Source: Gammaproteobacteria bacterium (GTDB lineage Bacteria > Pseudomonadota > Gammaproteobacteria > SZUA-229). Taken from it: a stretch of 44,458 bases of DNA. This document shows, one piece after another, positions 26,966 through 36,293 of this stretch (positions within the stretch are counted from its first letter, which is position 1; each line of letters opens with the position of its first letter). The notes beneath the pieces were generated by a model that saw nothing but the letters and a program-made list of their open reading frames with translations, did no database searches and was not told the origin of the DNA. The stretch is from positions 1 to 44,458 of the forward strand of contig JAOULC010000024.1 in the NCBI GenBank assembly GCA_029882215.1, in the 5' to 3' direction. The position numbers were made by a program, and so were the translations under genes.

Positions 26966-27649
26966 ATGATCCGTTTTGACAATATAAGCAAACAATACCC
27001 GGGGGGCTTTGAAGCATTATTAGGCCTAAGCTATCACTTACCTCGCGGCCAAATGGCCTACCTGACGGGACATTCCGGCGCCGGCAAGAGTACCTTGTTA
27101 AAACTTATCGCTATGATCGAGCGCCCCAGCCGTGGGCAGATTTTTCTCGATGGCGTTAATTTAAACCAGATTGGCAAAAGCAAGATCCCTTATATTCGTC
27201 GTAATATCGGTATTATTTTCCAGAACCACCAGCTGCTAAATGACCGCAATGTTTATCAGAATGTCGCCTTGCCCTTAATTATTGCCGGTTATCGCCACCA
27301 GGAAGTTCGCAAACGTGTACGCGCCGCACTCGATCAGGTTGACTTATTAAGCAAAGAAAACGCCATGCCCATCACCTTATCCGGCGGTGAACAGCAACGC
27401 GTGGGTATTGCCCGTGCCATCGTTCACAAACCCCCCTTATTACTGGCTGATGAGCCAACCGGTAACCTCGACCCTGAGTTATCCAAAGAAATCATGCAGC
27501 TGTTTGAACGCTTCAATCAGGTTGGTGTGTCGGTGCTGATTGCCAGCCATGACCTCAACCTGATCGATGAGATGGGCTACCCTGTTATTTCTCTTGATGA
27601 AGGCCGCCTGATCAGAAATGATCTTGTTTCAACGGGAGCATTAAGCTAA
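26966..27649 (+). CDS. ftsE: cell division ATP-binding protein FtsE
   Basis: FtsE is the ATPase of the FtsEX complex, which couples division-site assembly to peptidoglycan hydrolase activation. It has 227 residues with Walker A GHSGAGKST, IIFQNHQLLNDRNVYQNVALPL, signature LSGGEQQRVGIARA, Walker B LLLADEPTGNLD and the SHD switch. The frame opens at 26948, but ATG 26966 has a proper ribosome binding site (GGGGA). Its stop overlaps the ftsX start by one base. Confidence 0.95.
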   Translation: MIRFDNISKQYPGGFEALLGLSYHLPRGQMAYLTGHSGAGKSTLLKLIAMIERPSRGQIFLDGVNLNQIGKSKIPYIRRNIGIIFQNHQLLNDRNVYQNVALPLIIAGYRHQEVRKRVRAALDQVDLLSKENAMPITLSGGEQQRVGIARAIVHKPPLLLADEPTGNLDPELSKEIMQLFERFNQVGVSVLIASHDLNLIDEMGYPVISLDEGRLIRNDLVSTGALS

Positions 27650-28623
27650 TGGCTATGTCTCCTGATCGCACTCAAAAGCATGGGGTAAAACCTCAGCGTA
27701 ACTCACCTTTTCGCGCTTATTTCTTACATCATATCCGGGTGTTTATCTCCAGCTTGGGAGAGCTGACACGCCGCCCTATTGCCAGCATGATGACCATCAC
27801 GGTGATCGCTATCGCACTGGCACTGCCCAGCGGACTGTATCTGTTATTACACAATGTCAATCACATCAGTGCAGACTGGGACAGTTCGGCACAAATGTCG
27901 CTCTTTATAAAAAATGACATCAGTATAAAAAGGGTTGAGCAACTCGCCGATCGGCTAAATCTGCGAAATGATATTGAAAGTACCAACATAATCACGCCTG
28001 AAGAAGCTTTAGAAGATTTCGTACGCATTTCAGGCTTTGGTGATGCACTGAATTCACTCGACTCAAACCCTCTGCCAGCGGTCATTGTCATTCAACCGGT
28101 CGTTGATACCTTAAAACCGTTACAGGTTTCTCAGTTACTCAGTGACATGAAGAAGCTGCCAGAGGTCGATATTGCACAGCTTGATCTGGACTGGGTTAAA
28201 CGCCTTTATGCTATGTTAGACATCGCAGAACGCGCTGTCTGGGTGGTCAGTCTGCTACTGGCTATTGCTGTTTTATTAACTGTCGGTAATACCATTCGGC
28301 TGGATATTCAGAACCGAAAAGAAGAAATCATAGTCACCAAATTAATCGGTGCAACCAATGCCTTTATACGCAGGCCTTTTCTCTACACCGGCTTATGGTA
28401 TGGCTTAATCGGCAGCCTTCTGGCATTGATACTGACCAATATTGCACTGAGTTTACTATCTGAGCCCGTGCACACACTGGCGATTCTTTATAACAGTAAT
28501 TTTCAGCTCAGCGGCCTGAGTATCGATGACTCACTAATACTGATTTTAACCAGCTGCACTTTAAGCCTTGGCGGATCATGGCTGGCGGTTGGGCGACAGT
28601 TAAGTAGAATCGAGCCCAGTTAA
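27649..28623 (+). CDS. ftsX: cell division protein FtsX
   Basis: FtsX is the membrane subunit of FtsEX, 324 residues. It has a cytoplasmic N terminus, a first transmembrane helix (about 43-65, MMTITVIAIALALPSGLYLLL), and a periplasmic domain (about 70-190) that in relatives binds EnvC-type activators. Three more helices follow in the FtsX/MacB-type C-terminal domain (WVVSLLLAIAVLLTVGNTIRL, LWYGLIGSLLALILTNIAL, and the last near the end). The start overlaps the ftsE stop, and the pair is surely coexpressed. Confidence 0.95.
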   Translation: MAMSPDRTQKHGVKPQRNSPFRAYFLHHIRVFISSLGELTRRPIASMMTITVIAIALALPSGLYLLLHNVNHISADWDSSAQMSLFIKNDISIKRVEQLADRLNLRNDIESTNIITPEEALEDFVRISGFGDALNSLDSNPLPAVIVIQPVVDTLKPLQVSQLLSDMKKLPEVDIAQLDLDWVKRLYAMLDIAERAVWVVSLLLAIAVLLTVGNTIRLDIQNRKEEIIVTKLIGATNAFIRRPFLYTGLWYGLIGSLLALILTNIALSLLSEPVHTLAILYNSNFQLSGLSIDDSLILILTSCTLSLGGSWLAVGRQLSRIEPS

Positions 28624-28727
28624 GCTGAGTAGATAAGCAATTGTTTTATATTTAAAATATTTATCAAGCAACCGCATCATCTGCCTTTAGATATTTAGAA
28701 ACTAACTTTGACAACACCAGGGTAGGT

Positions 28728-29513
28728 ATGGCTAAACGTTCTATATTATTGATAGATGGCTCCAAAGCCAGTCGGGCGATTATTTGCAAGTCAATCCGTG
28801 CTAATTTAGAAAATATACAGCTCACTGATTTTGATACAGCCATTGCGGCACTGGTTTACTGCCAGACGCATTCTTTAGATCTTATTATTACCGCTATGAG
28901 TCTGCCCGATATGCAGGCTCAGGATTTCGCTGAAAAACTGCGTACTGATTACAATAATCTGAGTACACCCATTATCATGATGTCCGGGGACTTTATGCTC
29001 AATATCAAGAATAAAACCGCTACTCACCACATAAACGGCTATTTCGACAAATCCCGTGGCAATGATCACCTGATCAAATACATTCAGTCTTATCTGTGTA
29101 TGCGCATGTGGAACAAGGCCAAAAGCTGCCATGTGCTATATGTTGAGGACAGTCAAACCGTCACCCGTGTCGTCACCAATATACTTGAAACTCACAACTA
29201 CACCTTTCAGCACGTTACCAATGCAGCCGATGCACTCACTTTACTCGCTGATCAGAGCACCAGTAAAACCTTTGATATCTTGCTCACCGACATTCAATTA
29301 GATGGAATTATGAACGGTGATGATTTGATCCGTGAAATACGCTTTGGTCTTGGGCTGATGCCTAAAGACCTTCCCATACTGGTCTCCAGCTCTCCCAGTC
29401 TTGACCGCATGGGAAGTGTTGGAAATATTTTCGCGGCTGGGGCAAATGACATCATTGAGAAACCCTTAATAGAAACCCAGCTAATAGCTAGAATAGGCAA
29501 TCTTATCCAATAA
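28728..29513 (+). CDS. protein with two receiver domains, the first lacking its phosphoacceptor Asp
   Basis: This 261-residue protein is made of two CheY-like receiver domains in tandem with no output domain. In the first (about 4-122) the phosphoacceptor position is A56 (IITAMSLPDM), so it cannot be phosphorylated in the normal way, though K108 remains. The second (about 134-260) is complete, with E140-D141, D188 (LLTDIQLDG) and K245 (IEKPL). It lies between ftsX and rpoH, about 100 bases from ftsX. The partner kinase and output are unknown; proteins of this shape often act by protein-protein contacts. Confidence 0.87.
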   Translation: MAKRSILLIDGSKASRAIICKSIRANLENIQLTDFDTAIAALVYCQTHSLDLIITAMSLPDMQAQDFAEKLRTDYNNLSTPIIMMSGDFMLNIKNKTATHHINGYFDKSRGNDHLIKYIQSYLCMRMWNKAKSCHVLYVEDSQTVTRVVTNILETHNYTFQHVTNAADALTLLADQSTSKTFDILLTDIQLDGIMNGDDLIREIRFGLGLMPKDLPILVSSSPSLDRMGSVGNIFAAGANDIIEKPLIETQLIARIGNLIQ

Positions 29514-29596
29514 AACCCATTAAAAAACTCTGGTGGTTTATACTAAAGCTATTGTTTTTACTATCTTTTTTCCATTTATCGGAACTTTCTAAAGAA

Positions 29597-29623
29597 TTAG
29601 CACTCTATATTTAAGAGTGCTAA
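29597..29623 (+). promoter_or_regulatory. CIRCE element (HrcA operator) upstream of rpoH
   Basis: TTAGCACTC (29597-29605) and GAGTGCTAA (29615-29623) are separated by exactly nine bases. This is the full CIRCE consensus with no mismatch. It lies 31 bases upstream of the rpoH start codon, where a bound HrcA repressor would cover the promoter or early transcript. CIRCE normally marks groESL and dnaK/hrcA operons; here it precedes the heat-shock sigma factor gene. Confidence 0.92.
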
Positions 29624-29654
29624 ACTATATACAAGATTTTTAGGAGTGATGACA

Positions 29655-30521
29655 ATGAGTACAGCATTGATACCAGCTAAAACGGCTTTACCTGTCGTTA
29701 CCAGTAACGATCTGGACAGCTATTTCCGCGATATCAACAACATACCCATGATAACCGCCGAAGAAGAACGTCAGTTAAGCGACCGTCTGCAACAGCATGG
29801 CGATCTTGAAGCTGCGCAAAAGTTAGTTTTATCTAACTTACGCTTTGTTGTCCGTATCGCTCGTGGATATAGCGGTTATGGTTTACCACTGGCTGACCTG
29901 ATTCAGGAAGGCAATATTGGTTTAATGAAAGCCGTTAAGCGCTTTGACAGCTCGCATAATGTACGCCTTGTTTCTTTCGCTGTGCACTGGATTCGGGCTG
30001 AGATACATGAGTTTGTTATCCGTAACTGGCGCATTGTTAAAATTGCTACGACCAAACCTCAGCGTAAATTATTTTTCAAACTGCGTTCATCAAAGAAACG
30101 CCTTGGTTGGTTTAATCAGGATGAGGTTCAGGATATCGCAGCCACTCTGGGTGTAAAACCTGAAACGGTTATGGAAATGGAAGCACGCCTGAATAACTAT
30201 GATGTCGCTTTTGATGCACCTGACAATCAAGACAGTGAAGATAGTCACCTGTCGCCATCAACTTATCTGGCCAACCAGAGCATGGATCCTGCTAACGATG
30301 CAGAGTCTGCCGACTGGGAGCAAAACCAGTTACAGCAACTGACAGAATCTCTCACCACGCTGGATGAGCGTAGTCAGGATATTCTGCAACAGCGCTGGTT
30401 GAATGATGACAAAGCCACATTACAGGATCTGGCTAAAAAATATCAGATTTCTGCAGAGCGTATTCGCCAGCTGGAAGCCAATGCACTGAAAAAGCTTCGC
30501 AACGGCATGTTGGAAGCTTAA
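29655..30521 (+). CDS. rpoH: RNA polymerase heat-shock sigma factor RpoH (sigma-32)
   Basis: This 288-residue sigma-70 family factor directs transcription of heat-shock genes. Region 1.2 ([20 protein letters not shown]), regions 2.1-2.4 ([39 protein letters not shown]), the RpoH box that marks the sigma-32 group ([10 protein letters not shown]), and regions 4.1-4.2 ([28 protein letters not shown]) are all present. GTG 29646 and ATG 29649 are also in frame, but ATG 29655 has the best spacing from TAGGAG. A CIRCE element lies upstream and a strong terminator downstream. Confidence 0.96.
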   Translation: MSTALIPAKTALPVVTSNDLDSYFRDINNIPMITAEEERQLSDRLQQHGDLEAAQKLVLSNLRFVVRIARGYSGYGLPLADLIQEGNIGLMKAVKRFDSSHNVRLVSFAVHWIRAEIHEFVIRNWRIVKIATTKPQRKLFFKLRSSKKRLGWFNQDEVQDIAATLGVKPETVMEMEARLNNYDVAFDAPDNQDSEDSHLSPSTYLANQSMDPANDAESADWEQNQLQQLTESLTTLDERSQDILQQRWLNDDKATLQDLAKKYQISAERIRQLEANALKKLRNGMLEA

Positions 30522-30536
30522 GCTCTTATGCTCAAC

Positions 30537-30569
30537 AAAAAAGGCGGTCAAACGACCGCCTTTTTTGTT
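30537..30569 (+). terminator. rpoH terminator
   Basis: AAAAAGGCGGTC pairs with GACCGCCTTTTT around AAAC, followed by T residues. It starts about 16 bases after the rpoH stop. Its symmetry means it can also serve the convergent FHA gene. Confidence 0.88.
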
Positions 30570-30603
30570 TGTGTAGCCAGCCACACCGGCTACAATAAAC
30601 TCT

Positions 30604-30987
30604 TTATTTCCCTAAAAAGACACCCGGTATCCAGCTCTTTTTAATTTTACTGGTTTTTTCCAGCGTATCCTGCTCCTTACTTTCATCATAAAACTTGAAA
30701 TTAATCCAGCCAATACGAATAGTATCGTTATGTTTTAAACGCTGTCTTTTGGCTTCTACTTCATTTACAAACGAGCCATTCGTACTACCCAGGTCATGGA
30801 TATAGTAATTAAACTCACCGGTATATTCGACACTGTCTTCGACTTCCAGTGTCGCGTGTTCACCGCTCACTGATATATCATCAATCGTAATATCACACTC
30901 TACACGTCGCCCTATCAGGGTTTTCTTTGCCGAAATTGTAAATTTATTGATGACTACATCACCATCCAGTTGTAACAGCATTATCAT
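30604..30987 (-). CDS. small FHA-domain protein
   Basis: This 127-residue protein is nearly all one forkhead-associated domain, a phosphothreonine-binding module. It shows the conserved IGRRVECDI, ISVSGEHATLEV and DLGSTNGSFVN motifs, then a short basic and hydrophobic tail (KIKKSWIPGVFLGK). The frame stays open to 31056, but the domain begins at MIMLLQLDGD and I take the ATG at 30987 (30981 is possible). No Ser/Thr kinase lies nearby, so the phosphoprotein partner is unknown. Confidence 0.85.
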   Translation of the reverse strand: MIMLLQLDGDVVINKFTISAKKTLIGRRVECDITIDDISVSGEHATLEVEDSVEYTGEFNYYIHDLGSTNGSFVNEVEAKRQRLKHNDTIRIGWINFKFYDESKEQDTLEKTSKIKKSWIPGVFLGK

Positions 30988-31092
30988 AATTTGATCACTT
31001 CTACTCGACTCGATTTCACTGTTTATATCATAGACTATTAACACGCAACTCGGCAATCTGATCTTATGTTTTACACTAAATATCCCAGGCGA

Positions 31093-31121
31093 AAAAAAAG
31101 CAGCCTGATGCTGCTTTTTTT
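31093..31121 (-). terminator. terminator at the end of the ccoGHIS block
   Basis: AAAAAAAAGCAGC pairs with GCTGCTTTTTTTT around a short loop, giving an A/T-flanked hairpin that works in either direction. It lies 30 bases beyond the stop codon of the 30-residue ORF and closes the leftward cco transcript. Confidence 0.85.
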
Positions 31122-31150
31122 TCTAGCCGCCCGCAGTAGAGTGCCTGTCC

Positions 31151-31243
31151 TTAGGCAAAAATAACAGACAAAAAGCTAAGCCAGGATAAAACGACAATTG
31201 CAAAAACAATTGTTAGTGGTAGTCCATGGTAAAAACTAAACAT
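31151..31243 (-). CDS. 30-residue single-helix membrane microprotein at the end of the cco locus
   Basis: This tiny ORF begins MFSFYHGLPLTIVFAI and continues as one hydrophobic helix (about 9-29) to a TAA. It has a good ribosome binding site (GAGGTG, 6 bases from the ATG), follows ccoS by 35 bases on the same strand, and ends shortly before a strong terminator. These signals argue that it is translated. Pseudomonas stutzeri cbb3 oxidase contains a small single-helix subunit, CcoM, so a subunit or assembly role is plausible, but I cannot show homology. It could also be a chance ORF. Confidence 0.6.
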   Translation of the reverse strand: MFSFYHGLPLTIVFAIVVLSWLSFLSVIFA

Positions 31244-31278
31244 ACATCACCTCATTAAGCATATCAGCAAATATTAAT

Positions 31279-31497
31279 CTATTGGTCGTTATTTTTCAAG
31301 TCGGTTTTGGCTTGCTCAGACTTATCTGCAGCCGTATCAAAGCCAGGCACCATCGGGTCATCATCATCCATAAGAATACGGTGAGCCGGCCCTTCCAAAT
31401 CTTCAAACTGGCCGTTTTTAACCGCCCAGATGATGGCCCAGAGCGCAACGCCCATCACCATAAAACCCAGAGGTATTAACAAGTATAGTATTTTCAT
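31279..31497 (-). CDS. ccoS: cbb3 oxidase maturation protein CcoS
   Basis: This 72-residue protein has one N-terminal transmembrane helix (about 4-26) followed by WAVKNGQFEDLEGPAHRILMDDD, the CcoS/FixS signature. CcoS is needed for cofactor (haem/copper) insertion into the CcoN subunit in Rhodobacter. The C-terminal tail is acidic and hydrophilic. It starts 5 bases after ccoI. Confidence 0.95.
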   Translation of the reverse strand: MKILYLLIPLGFMVMGVALWAIIWAVKNGQFEDLEGPAHRILMDDDDPMVPGFDTAADKSEQAKTDLKNNDQ

Positions 31498-31502
31498 AAG
31501 GC

Positions 31503-33932
31503 TTATTCTTTAAAAGCTCTTAAACGCAAAGCATTTACGACGACGACAAGTGAACTCATCGACATCCCGATAGCTGCCATCCACGGTGCTACCACCCCCA
31601 TGGCAGCCAGCGGTACAGCTAGCAAATTATAGCCGATTGCCCAGCCAAAGTTCTGCCGAATAATTTGCAGTGTTCGCCGTGACATCGATATACCGACGGC
31701 CAGATGCTTCAGGTTCTCTGATAATAACACCATATCGGCACTTGCATGGGCCAGCTGGGTACCACTGCCCATCGCCAGAGAAACCTGTGCAGCGGCCAGT
31801 ACCGGTGCATCATTCACACCATCACCGACCATCGCCACAACAGCCCCCTGCTTTTGCAGTGTTTGCATATAACTTAACTTATCTTCTGGTAAACACGCGC
31901 CTCTGGCCTCATCAATGCCCAATTCAGCGGCTACGTGATCAACTACCGATTGCTGGTCACCACTGAGTAATATGATCTTGAGACCCAGCTGTTTTAGCTC
32001 ATTAATGCTATTGCCCGCTTCATGACGAAGCTGATCCTGAATAGCAATCATGGCCAGTAAGCCCGATTCATCGGCGACATAAACTGTACTTTTTATATCC
32101 TGCTCAAGCTCCGGCTCAGGTAGCACTGAATGCCCGAGCTCTTTCACGAAGGTTAGTGTACCTATTCTGACTTTTGAGCCCTTATAAATGGCTTCAAGGC
32201 CTTTTCCTGGCATTGACCGGGAGGCTGTCAGTGGCAGTTTTTTATCACTCAAATTGCCCAGTGCGCGGGCTATCGGGTGCTCAGAATCCTGCTCCATAGT
32301 GGAAACAAGGGCTCGCAACTCTGAAGCAGCCATCCGCTCCTGTAACAGCCGAATCGTACCGGCCTCTAACTGACCGTAAGTCAGTGTACCTGTTTTATCA
32401 AAAACAATATGCGTTGCATTAGCCAGTGTTTCAAGCGCATGACCACGGGTGGTTAATAAGCCAATTTCTGTCAGCCGGCCTGTCGCTGCAGTTAAGGCGG
32501 CCGGTGTGGCCAGAGACAAGGCACACGGACAGGTTACCACCAGTACCGACAAGGTAATCTGAAAAGCATGCAGCGGGTCGTGACCTGCCCAGTAGAACGC
32601 GACCAGCACAGCAATCACTAATAATGCAGCAATAAACCAGCCGGCAATTTTATCAACAGCACGGGTTAATGAGGGCTTTTCACTGGTCGCGCGATCCAGC
32701 AAACGAATCACCGAGGATAAGAAGCTATCCTCTCCTACCAATGTCACACATACGGTTAGCGGGCTTTCAATATTTTGCGTACCACCGACCACATCATCCC
32801 CTGCTTGTCGGCTACGTGGCAAACTTTCGCCGGTTAATAAACTTTCATCAACACTGCTAAGGCCTTCAACCACTTTGCCGTCAGCAGGAATCAGTTCTCC
32901 GGGTTTAACTAATACACGGTCATCTTTTTCAAGCTCACTGGTAGTAACGACCTCATACTCACCGCTGTCCCGTATTCGGGTTGCTGTGGCCGGTACTAAT
33001 TTGACAAGTTCTTCTGCTGCACGACCGGCCTTGTGGCGAGCGATCAGTTCAAGATAACGACCGGCCAGCAGAAAAAACACAAACATGGTGACCGAATCAT
33101 AATAGACTTCTCCAATGCCGCTAATGGTTGACCAGAGACTGGCAGCAAACGCCCCGCCCATTGCTAATGACACCGGTACATCCATACCCAGCCGGCGGCG
33201 CTTTAAATCACCCCAGGCTGATTTGAAAAATGGCTGCGCCGAATAAAGTATCACCGGTATTGCAAAACCAAGACTGACCCAGCGCAAAAACTCCCGGATA
33301 TCCGCATCCATTGCACCTTCACCGGCGTATAGCGCAATCGCTACCATCATCACCTGCATCATCCCAAGCCCGGCAACTAACAGACGGCGAACTGCGGTTT
33401 GCTTTTCTTTTTTATGCACCGACTCCTGACGACTCGGGTCAAACGGGTGCGCATGATAACCGATCGATTCGATAGCTCGTAATACCTGGCTGAGTTTTAT
33501 CTGTTCACTATGCCAGGTTAACTGTGCACGATGAGTCGAGTAGTTGACCCTAAATTCAACCACACCAGGCAATGAACTTATGTATTTTTCATTAAGCCAG
33601 ACACAGGCAGCACAAACGATGCCCTCCAGCATTAAAGCCGCTTCTTTTACGTCGCCTTGATCTTCACGCACAAAAGATTTTTGTAACTGAGGCTTGTCGT
33701 ACAAATCCAGCTTCATCAGCTCTTCAGGCACTAACTCACCGGCTGTGCGACTGTTATCGGTACGATGCTTATAAAATGAGGTGAGATTATTTTCGACAAT
33801 GGCATTGGCGACCGCTTCACAACCGGGGCAGCACATCGGCCGCATCAGCTTATCTATTTCAACCAGATAACGCGTACCCTCAGGAACGGGTAGTCCGCAA
33901 TGAAAACAGGACTGTTGCTTATTCTCGCTCAT
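31503..33932 (-). CDS. ccoI: copper-translocating P1B-type ATPase CcoI (FixI)
   Basis: CcoI supplies copper for the CcoN active site by moving Cu across the inner membrane. The 809-residue protein starts with a Cys-rich segment (CFHCGLPVP, then [10 protein letters not shown]). A heavy-metal-associated domain follows with [10 protein letters not shown] near residue 100, then eight predicted helices including the CPC motif ([12 protein letters not shown]). The P-type core (phosphorylated Asp in [24 protein letters not shown]) completes it. Length and domain order match the CcoI/FixI group. It lies between ccoH and ccoS. Confidence 0.95.
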   Translation of the reverse strand: MSENKQQSCFHCGLPVPEGTRYLVEIDKLMRPMCCPGCEAVANAIVENNLTSFYKHRTDNSRTAGELVPEELMKLDLYDKPQLQKSFVREDQGDVKEAALMLEGIVCAACVWLNEKYISSLPGVVEFRVNYSTHRAQLTWHSEQIKLSQVLRAIESIGYHAHPFDPSRQESVHKKEKQTAVRRLLVAGLGMMQVMMVAIALYAGEGAMDADIREFLRWVSLGFAIPVILYSAQPFFKSAWGDLKRRRLGMDVPVSLAMGGAFAASLWSTISGIGEVYYDSVTMFVFFLLAGRYLELIARHKAGRAAEELVKLVPATATRIRDSGEYEVVTTSELEKDDRVLVKPGELIPADGKVVEGLSSVDESLLTGESLPRSRQAGDDVVGGTQNIESPLTVCVTLVGEDSFLSSVIRLLDRATSEKPSLTRAVDKIAGWFIAALLVIAVLVAFYWAGHDPLHAFQITLSVLVVTCPCALSLATPAALTAATGRLTEIGLLTTRGHALETLANATHIVFDKTGTLTYGQLEAGTIRLLQERMAASELRALVSTMEQDSEHPIARALGNLSDKKLPLTASRSMPGKGLEAIYKGSKVRIGTLTFVKELGHSVLPEPELEQDIKSTVYVADESGLLAMIAIQDQLRHEAGNSINELKQLGLKIILLSGDQQSVVDHVAAELGIDEARGACLPEDKLSYMQTLQKQGAVVAMVGDGVNDAPVLAAAQVSLAMGSGTQLAHASADMVLLSENLKHLAVGISMSRRTLQIIRQNFGWAIGYNLLAVPLAAMGVVAPWMAAIGMSMSSLVVVVNALRLRAFKE

Positions 33933-33943
33933 CTTGTCTGTGC

Positions 33944-34762
33944 TTATTGAGTCTGAGATTTAACAAAGGTATCACCGCGAATTTCATGCACATCATCTCC
34001 GCCAGTGATCATTACCACAACATCCCAGTTTCCGGCTAACTCAAAATTAACACTTTGCTGATAAACACCATCCAGTACTTCTGTCATGTTAAATTCTTTA
34101 TCCGCTTTAAAATTCGACGGCCTTAAAAATTTAAGATTAATCTTCAGCCCGCTGATAATATGACCATTTTTATCTCTGGCTTCGATCTGAAATATTGCCG
34201 GCGTATTCTGCACAGGAGATACCAGCCAGCCCTGCTTTATTTTCCAGCCACGCGCTTTTTGTTTTTTCAGCTTTTCAAGGTATTCATTATAGAGTGCTTC
34301 TTTTTCCTGATAGTCATGAGAAATCACACCGGGGAACTGTGAGGTGTAAACCTCACCGCTCTGTTTAGGCAACAACCACTGCAGTAACTCCGGTGACATG
34401 CCTTTAGTAGAAAGCGTAACCAGCGTCATATTGACGACCACAACGACAAAAAAGAATGCAAAAAATAATGCCGGAATCCAGTGAAACCATTTCTTACGCT
34501 GTTCAGTATCCAGTGCCTGCTCACGATAATGACTGATCAGACCCAGCATATACGGCACCACACCAAAAATTGCCAGGTGAATAGCAAACACATCACCACC
34601 AGGCCAGAAAATAATAGCCAGCGGAATATACACGCCCAGTACTATTGCCGCGGATAAAAGCCCGGACTTTGGTGCGCTGAAATGAACAAACTTGTAAAAC
34701 ACTACAAAACTTAAAATTGCTGCTACAACACCAATTCCCAGTGAAGTTAATAAATCCGGCAT
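33944..34762 (-). CDS. ccoH: CcoH/FixH-family cbb3 assembly protein with extra N-terminal membrane helices
   Basis: FixH/CcoH proteins are membrane-anchored assembly or stability factors of cbb3 oxidase. The usual form is about 150-170 residues with a single helix. This one has 272 residues and four hydrophobic segments (about 4-22, 35-53, 58-77, 95-117). The fourth leads into the periplasmic FixH-like beta-rich domain ([22 protein letters not shown], then [13 protein letters not shown]). The first three helices therefore look like an added membrane domain. Its place between ccoG and ccoI supports the assignment. Confidence 0.82.
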   Translation of the reverse strand: MPDLLTSLGIGVVAAILSFVVFYKFVHFSAPKSGLLSAAIVLGVYIPLAIIFWPGGDVFAIHLAIFGVVPYMLGLISHYREQALDTEQRKKWFHWIPALFFAFFFVVVVVNMTLVTLSTKGMSPELLQWLLPKQSGEVYTSQFPGVISHDYQEKEALYNEYLEKLKKQKARGWKIKQGWLVSPVQNTPAIFQIEARDKNGHIISGLKINLKFLRPSNFKADKEFNMTEVLDGVYQQSVNFELAGNWDVVVMITGGDDVHEIRGDTFVKSQTQ

Positions 34763-34782
34763 AAACTGTCTCTCAATAACGA

Positions 34783-36210
34783 TTATTTAGGGGTGTAAAA
34801 CAACGCACTGTCTCTGATCGGATCAAATACAATATTCTTAGGTACCAGAACAAATTCAAAAGGTTGCTGACCATCAGAATGCATGATTCTCTCATGTTTA
34901 ATCCGCACCAGAACAGACTGCGTTTGTTCCGGCTTCAACTTTAATTCTTTAAGCCGGCCAAGATCGATCTCTGCATTCGGCAAACCTTCTATCACCAGCC
35001 CCAAGTCCACTGTTTGCTGACTTTTGTTATTCACTTTTAATTCGTAACTGTTCTGATAGCGGCCATCCGATAACTGCACATACATCGGCTGGCGAATTTT
35101 ACGCACTGACATATCCATCGGATCCTGATTTGCCATATTCCAGCCCATCCAGATACTGCCACCGATAAATGCCAGCGCATAACCAATATTTTTGGGTTTG
35201 AAATACTTAGGCCGTATTCCCATCGTCACTTCACGCTCTGATGTGTACCTGACCAGACCCTTTGGCCAGCCAAGATTTGTCATGATCTGATTACAGGCAT
35301 CAATGCACAAACCACAAGAGATACATTCATTTTGTAAGCCGTCACGGATATCAATACCGGTGGGGCACACCTGCACACAGAAACCGCAATCAACACAGTC
35401 GCCGATATTATTTGCCTGTCGTTGTTCACGAGTTTTATTGTCTTTAGAAATTTTGGCGCGACCGGCATCCGCCTCACCACGTTTATCATCATAGGCAATG
35501 ATCAGTGTGTCACGATCAAACATCGCTGCCTGAAAGCGCGCATAAGGACAAACCGACTTACATAATTGCTCGCGCGCAAAGCCCGCCAGCATAAACGTCG
35601 AAGCCGTTAATATAGCAACCGTGATGTAAGCCGCCTGATCCAGTTCACCTGCAAAAAAACCAAAGAACATGTCCGGCGCATTGCCCCAGTAAATAATAAA
35701 AGTGAAACCGGTTACAAAAGCAACTAACAGGTACAACAGAAAAGTGATGGAAATTTTAGTGATTTTTTCAGCATTCCATGGCTGCTTGCTCAAACGGATA
35801 CGCGCTGGCCGTTCACCCTGCACAAGTCGTTCAATGAAGGTATAGGTATCAAGCCATAAAGTGTGAAAACAAAAATAACCACACCACACCCGGCCCAGCA
35901 CACCGGTAACAAAAAACAAAAGATAGGCGGCGATAATTAAAAAAGCTGTCAGCCAGACCACGTCCTGCGGATGCATGATTAAGCCAAAGATATAAAACAG
36001 CCGGGCATCAAGATCAAACAATACAGCCTGATCAGGCCCGCTAATACGGTCCCAGCGTAGCCATGGTAATAAAAAATACACCGCATATGCCAGCAACAGC
36101 ATCAGTGTTTTGAAATTTCGGAATGAGCCTTTGACAGAGCGTACAAAAACTTTTTGGGCTGGCTCTACGCCATTAAAAATAACCCTTTGCTGTGAGTTGG
36201 GTTCTGCCAT
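34783..36210 (-). CDS. ccoG: cbb3 oxidase accessory protein CcoG (RdxA/FixG)
   Basis: CcoG is a membrane-bound polyferredoxin-like protein, shown in Rhodobacter to act as a Cu(II) reductase in oxidase assembly. The 475-residue protein has an N-terminal helix, more helices around GRVWCGYFCFHTLWLD and the REQLCKSVCPYARFQAAMFD motif. Two 4Fe-4S motifs follow (CVDCGFCVQVCPTGIDIRDG and CISCGLCIDACNQIM), and an Ig-like periplasmic C terminus ends it. It is first in the second cco block, behind a terminator and a TATAAT box. Confidence 0.95.
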   Translation of the reverse strand: MAEPNSQQRVIFNGVEPAQKVFVRSVKGSFRNFKTLMLLLAYAVYFLLPWLRWDRISGPDQAVLFDLDARLFYIFGLIMHPQDVVWLTAFLIIAAYLLFFVTGVLGRVWCGYFCFHTLWLDTYTFIERLVQGERPARIRLSKQPWNAEKITKISITFLLYLLVAFVTGFTFIIYWGNAPDMFFGFFAGELDQAAYITVAILTASTFMLAGFAREQLCKSVCPYARFQAAMFDRDTLIIAYDDKRGEADAGRAKISKDNKTREQRQANNIGDCVDCGFCVQVCPTGIDIRDGLQNECISCGLCIDACNQIMTNLGWPKGLVRYTSEREVTMGIRPKYFKPKNIGYALAFIGGSIWMGWNMANQDPMDMSVRKIRQPMYVQLSDGRYQNSYELKVNNKSQQTVDLGLVIEGLPNAEIDLGRLKELKLKPEQTQSVLVRIKHERIMHSDGQQPFEFVLVPKNIVFDPIRDSALFYTPK

Positions 36211-36254
36211 TATTACTTACGGAGTAAACTCGCCTCAAGAAAATTTATACGGTT

Positions 36255-36260
36255 ATTATA
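36255..36260 (-). promoter_or_regulatory. candidate -10 box for the ccoGHIS block
   Basis: A perfect TATAAT reads leftward at 36260-36255, immediately after the ccoP terminator and 45 bases before the ccoG start. No good -35 hexamer is visible, since the terminator stem occupies that position, so an activator or extended contact would be needed. Confidence 0.4.
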
Positions 36261-36263
36261 GCC

Positions 36264-36293
36264 AAAAACGCCGGACAAAGGTCCGGCGTTTTT
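36264..36293 (-). terminator. terminator between ccoNOQP and ccoGHIS
   Basis: AAAAACGCCGGAC pairs perfectly with GTCCGGCGTTTTT around AAAG. It is one of the strongest hairpins in the window and lies 27 bases after the ccoP stop, separating structural and assembly genes. Confidence 0.9.

Noticed and set aside
26794-26991. 65-codon leftward ORF over the ftsE promoter
   Set aside because: It overlaps the ftsE start and its promoter and has low-complexity, non-family sequence.
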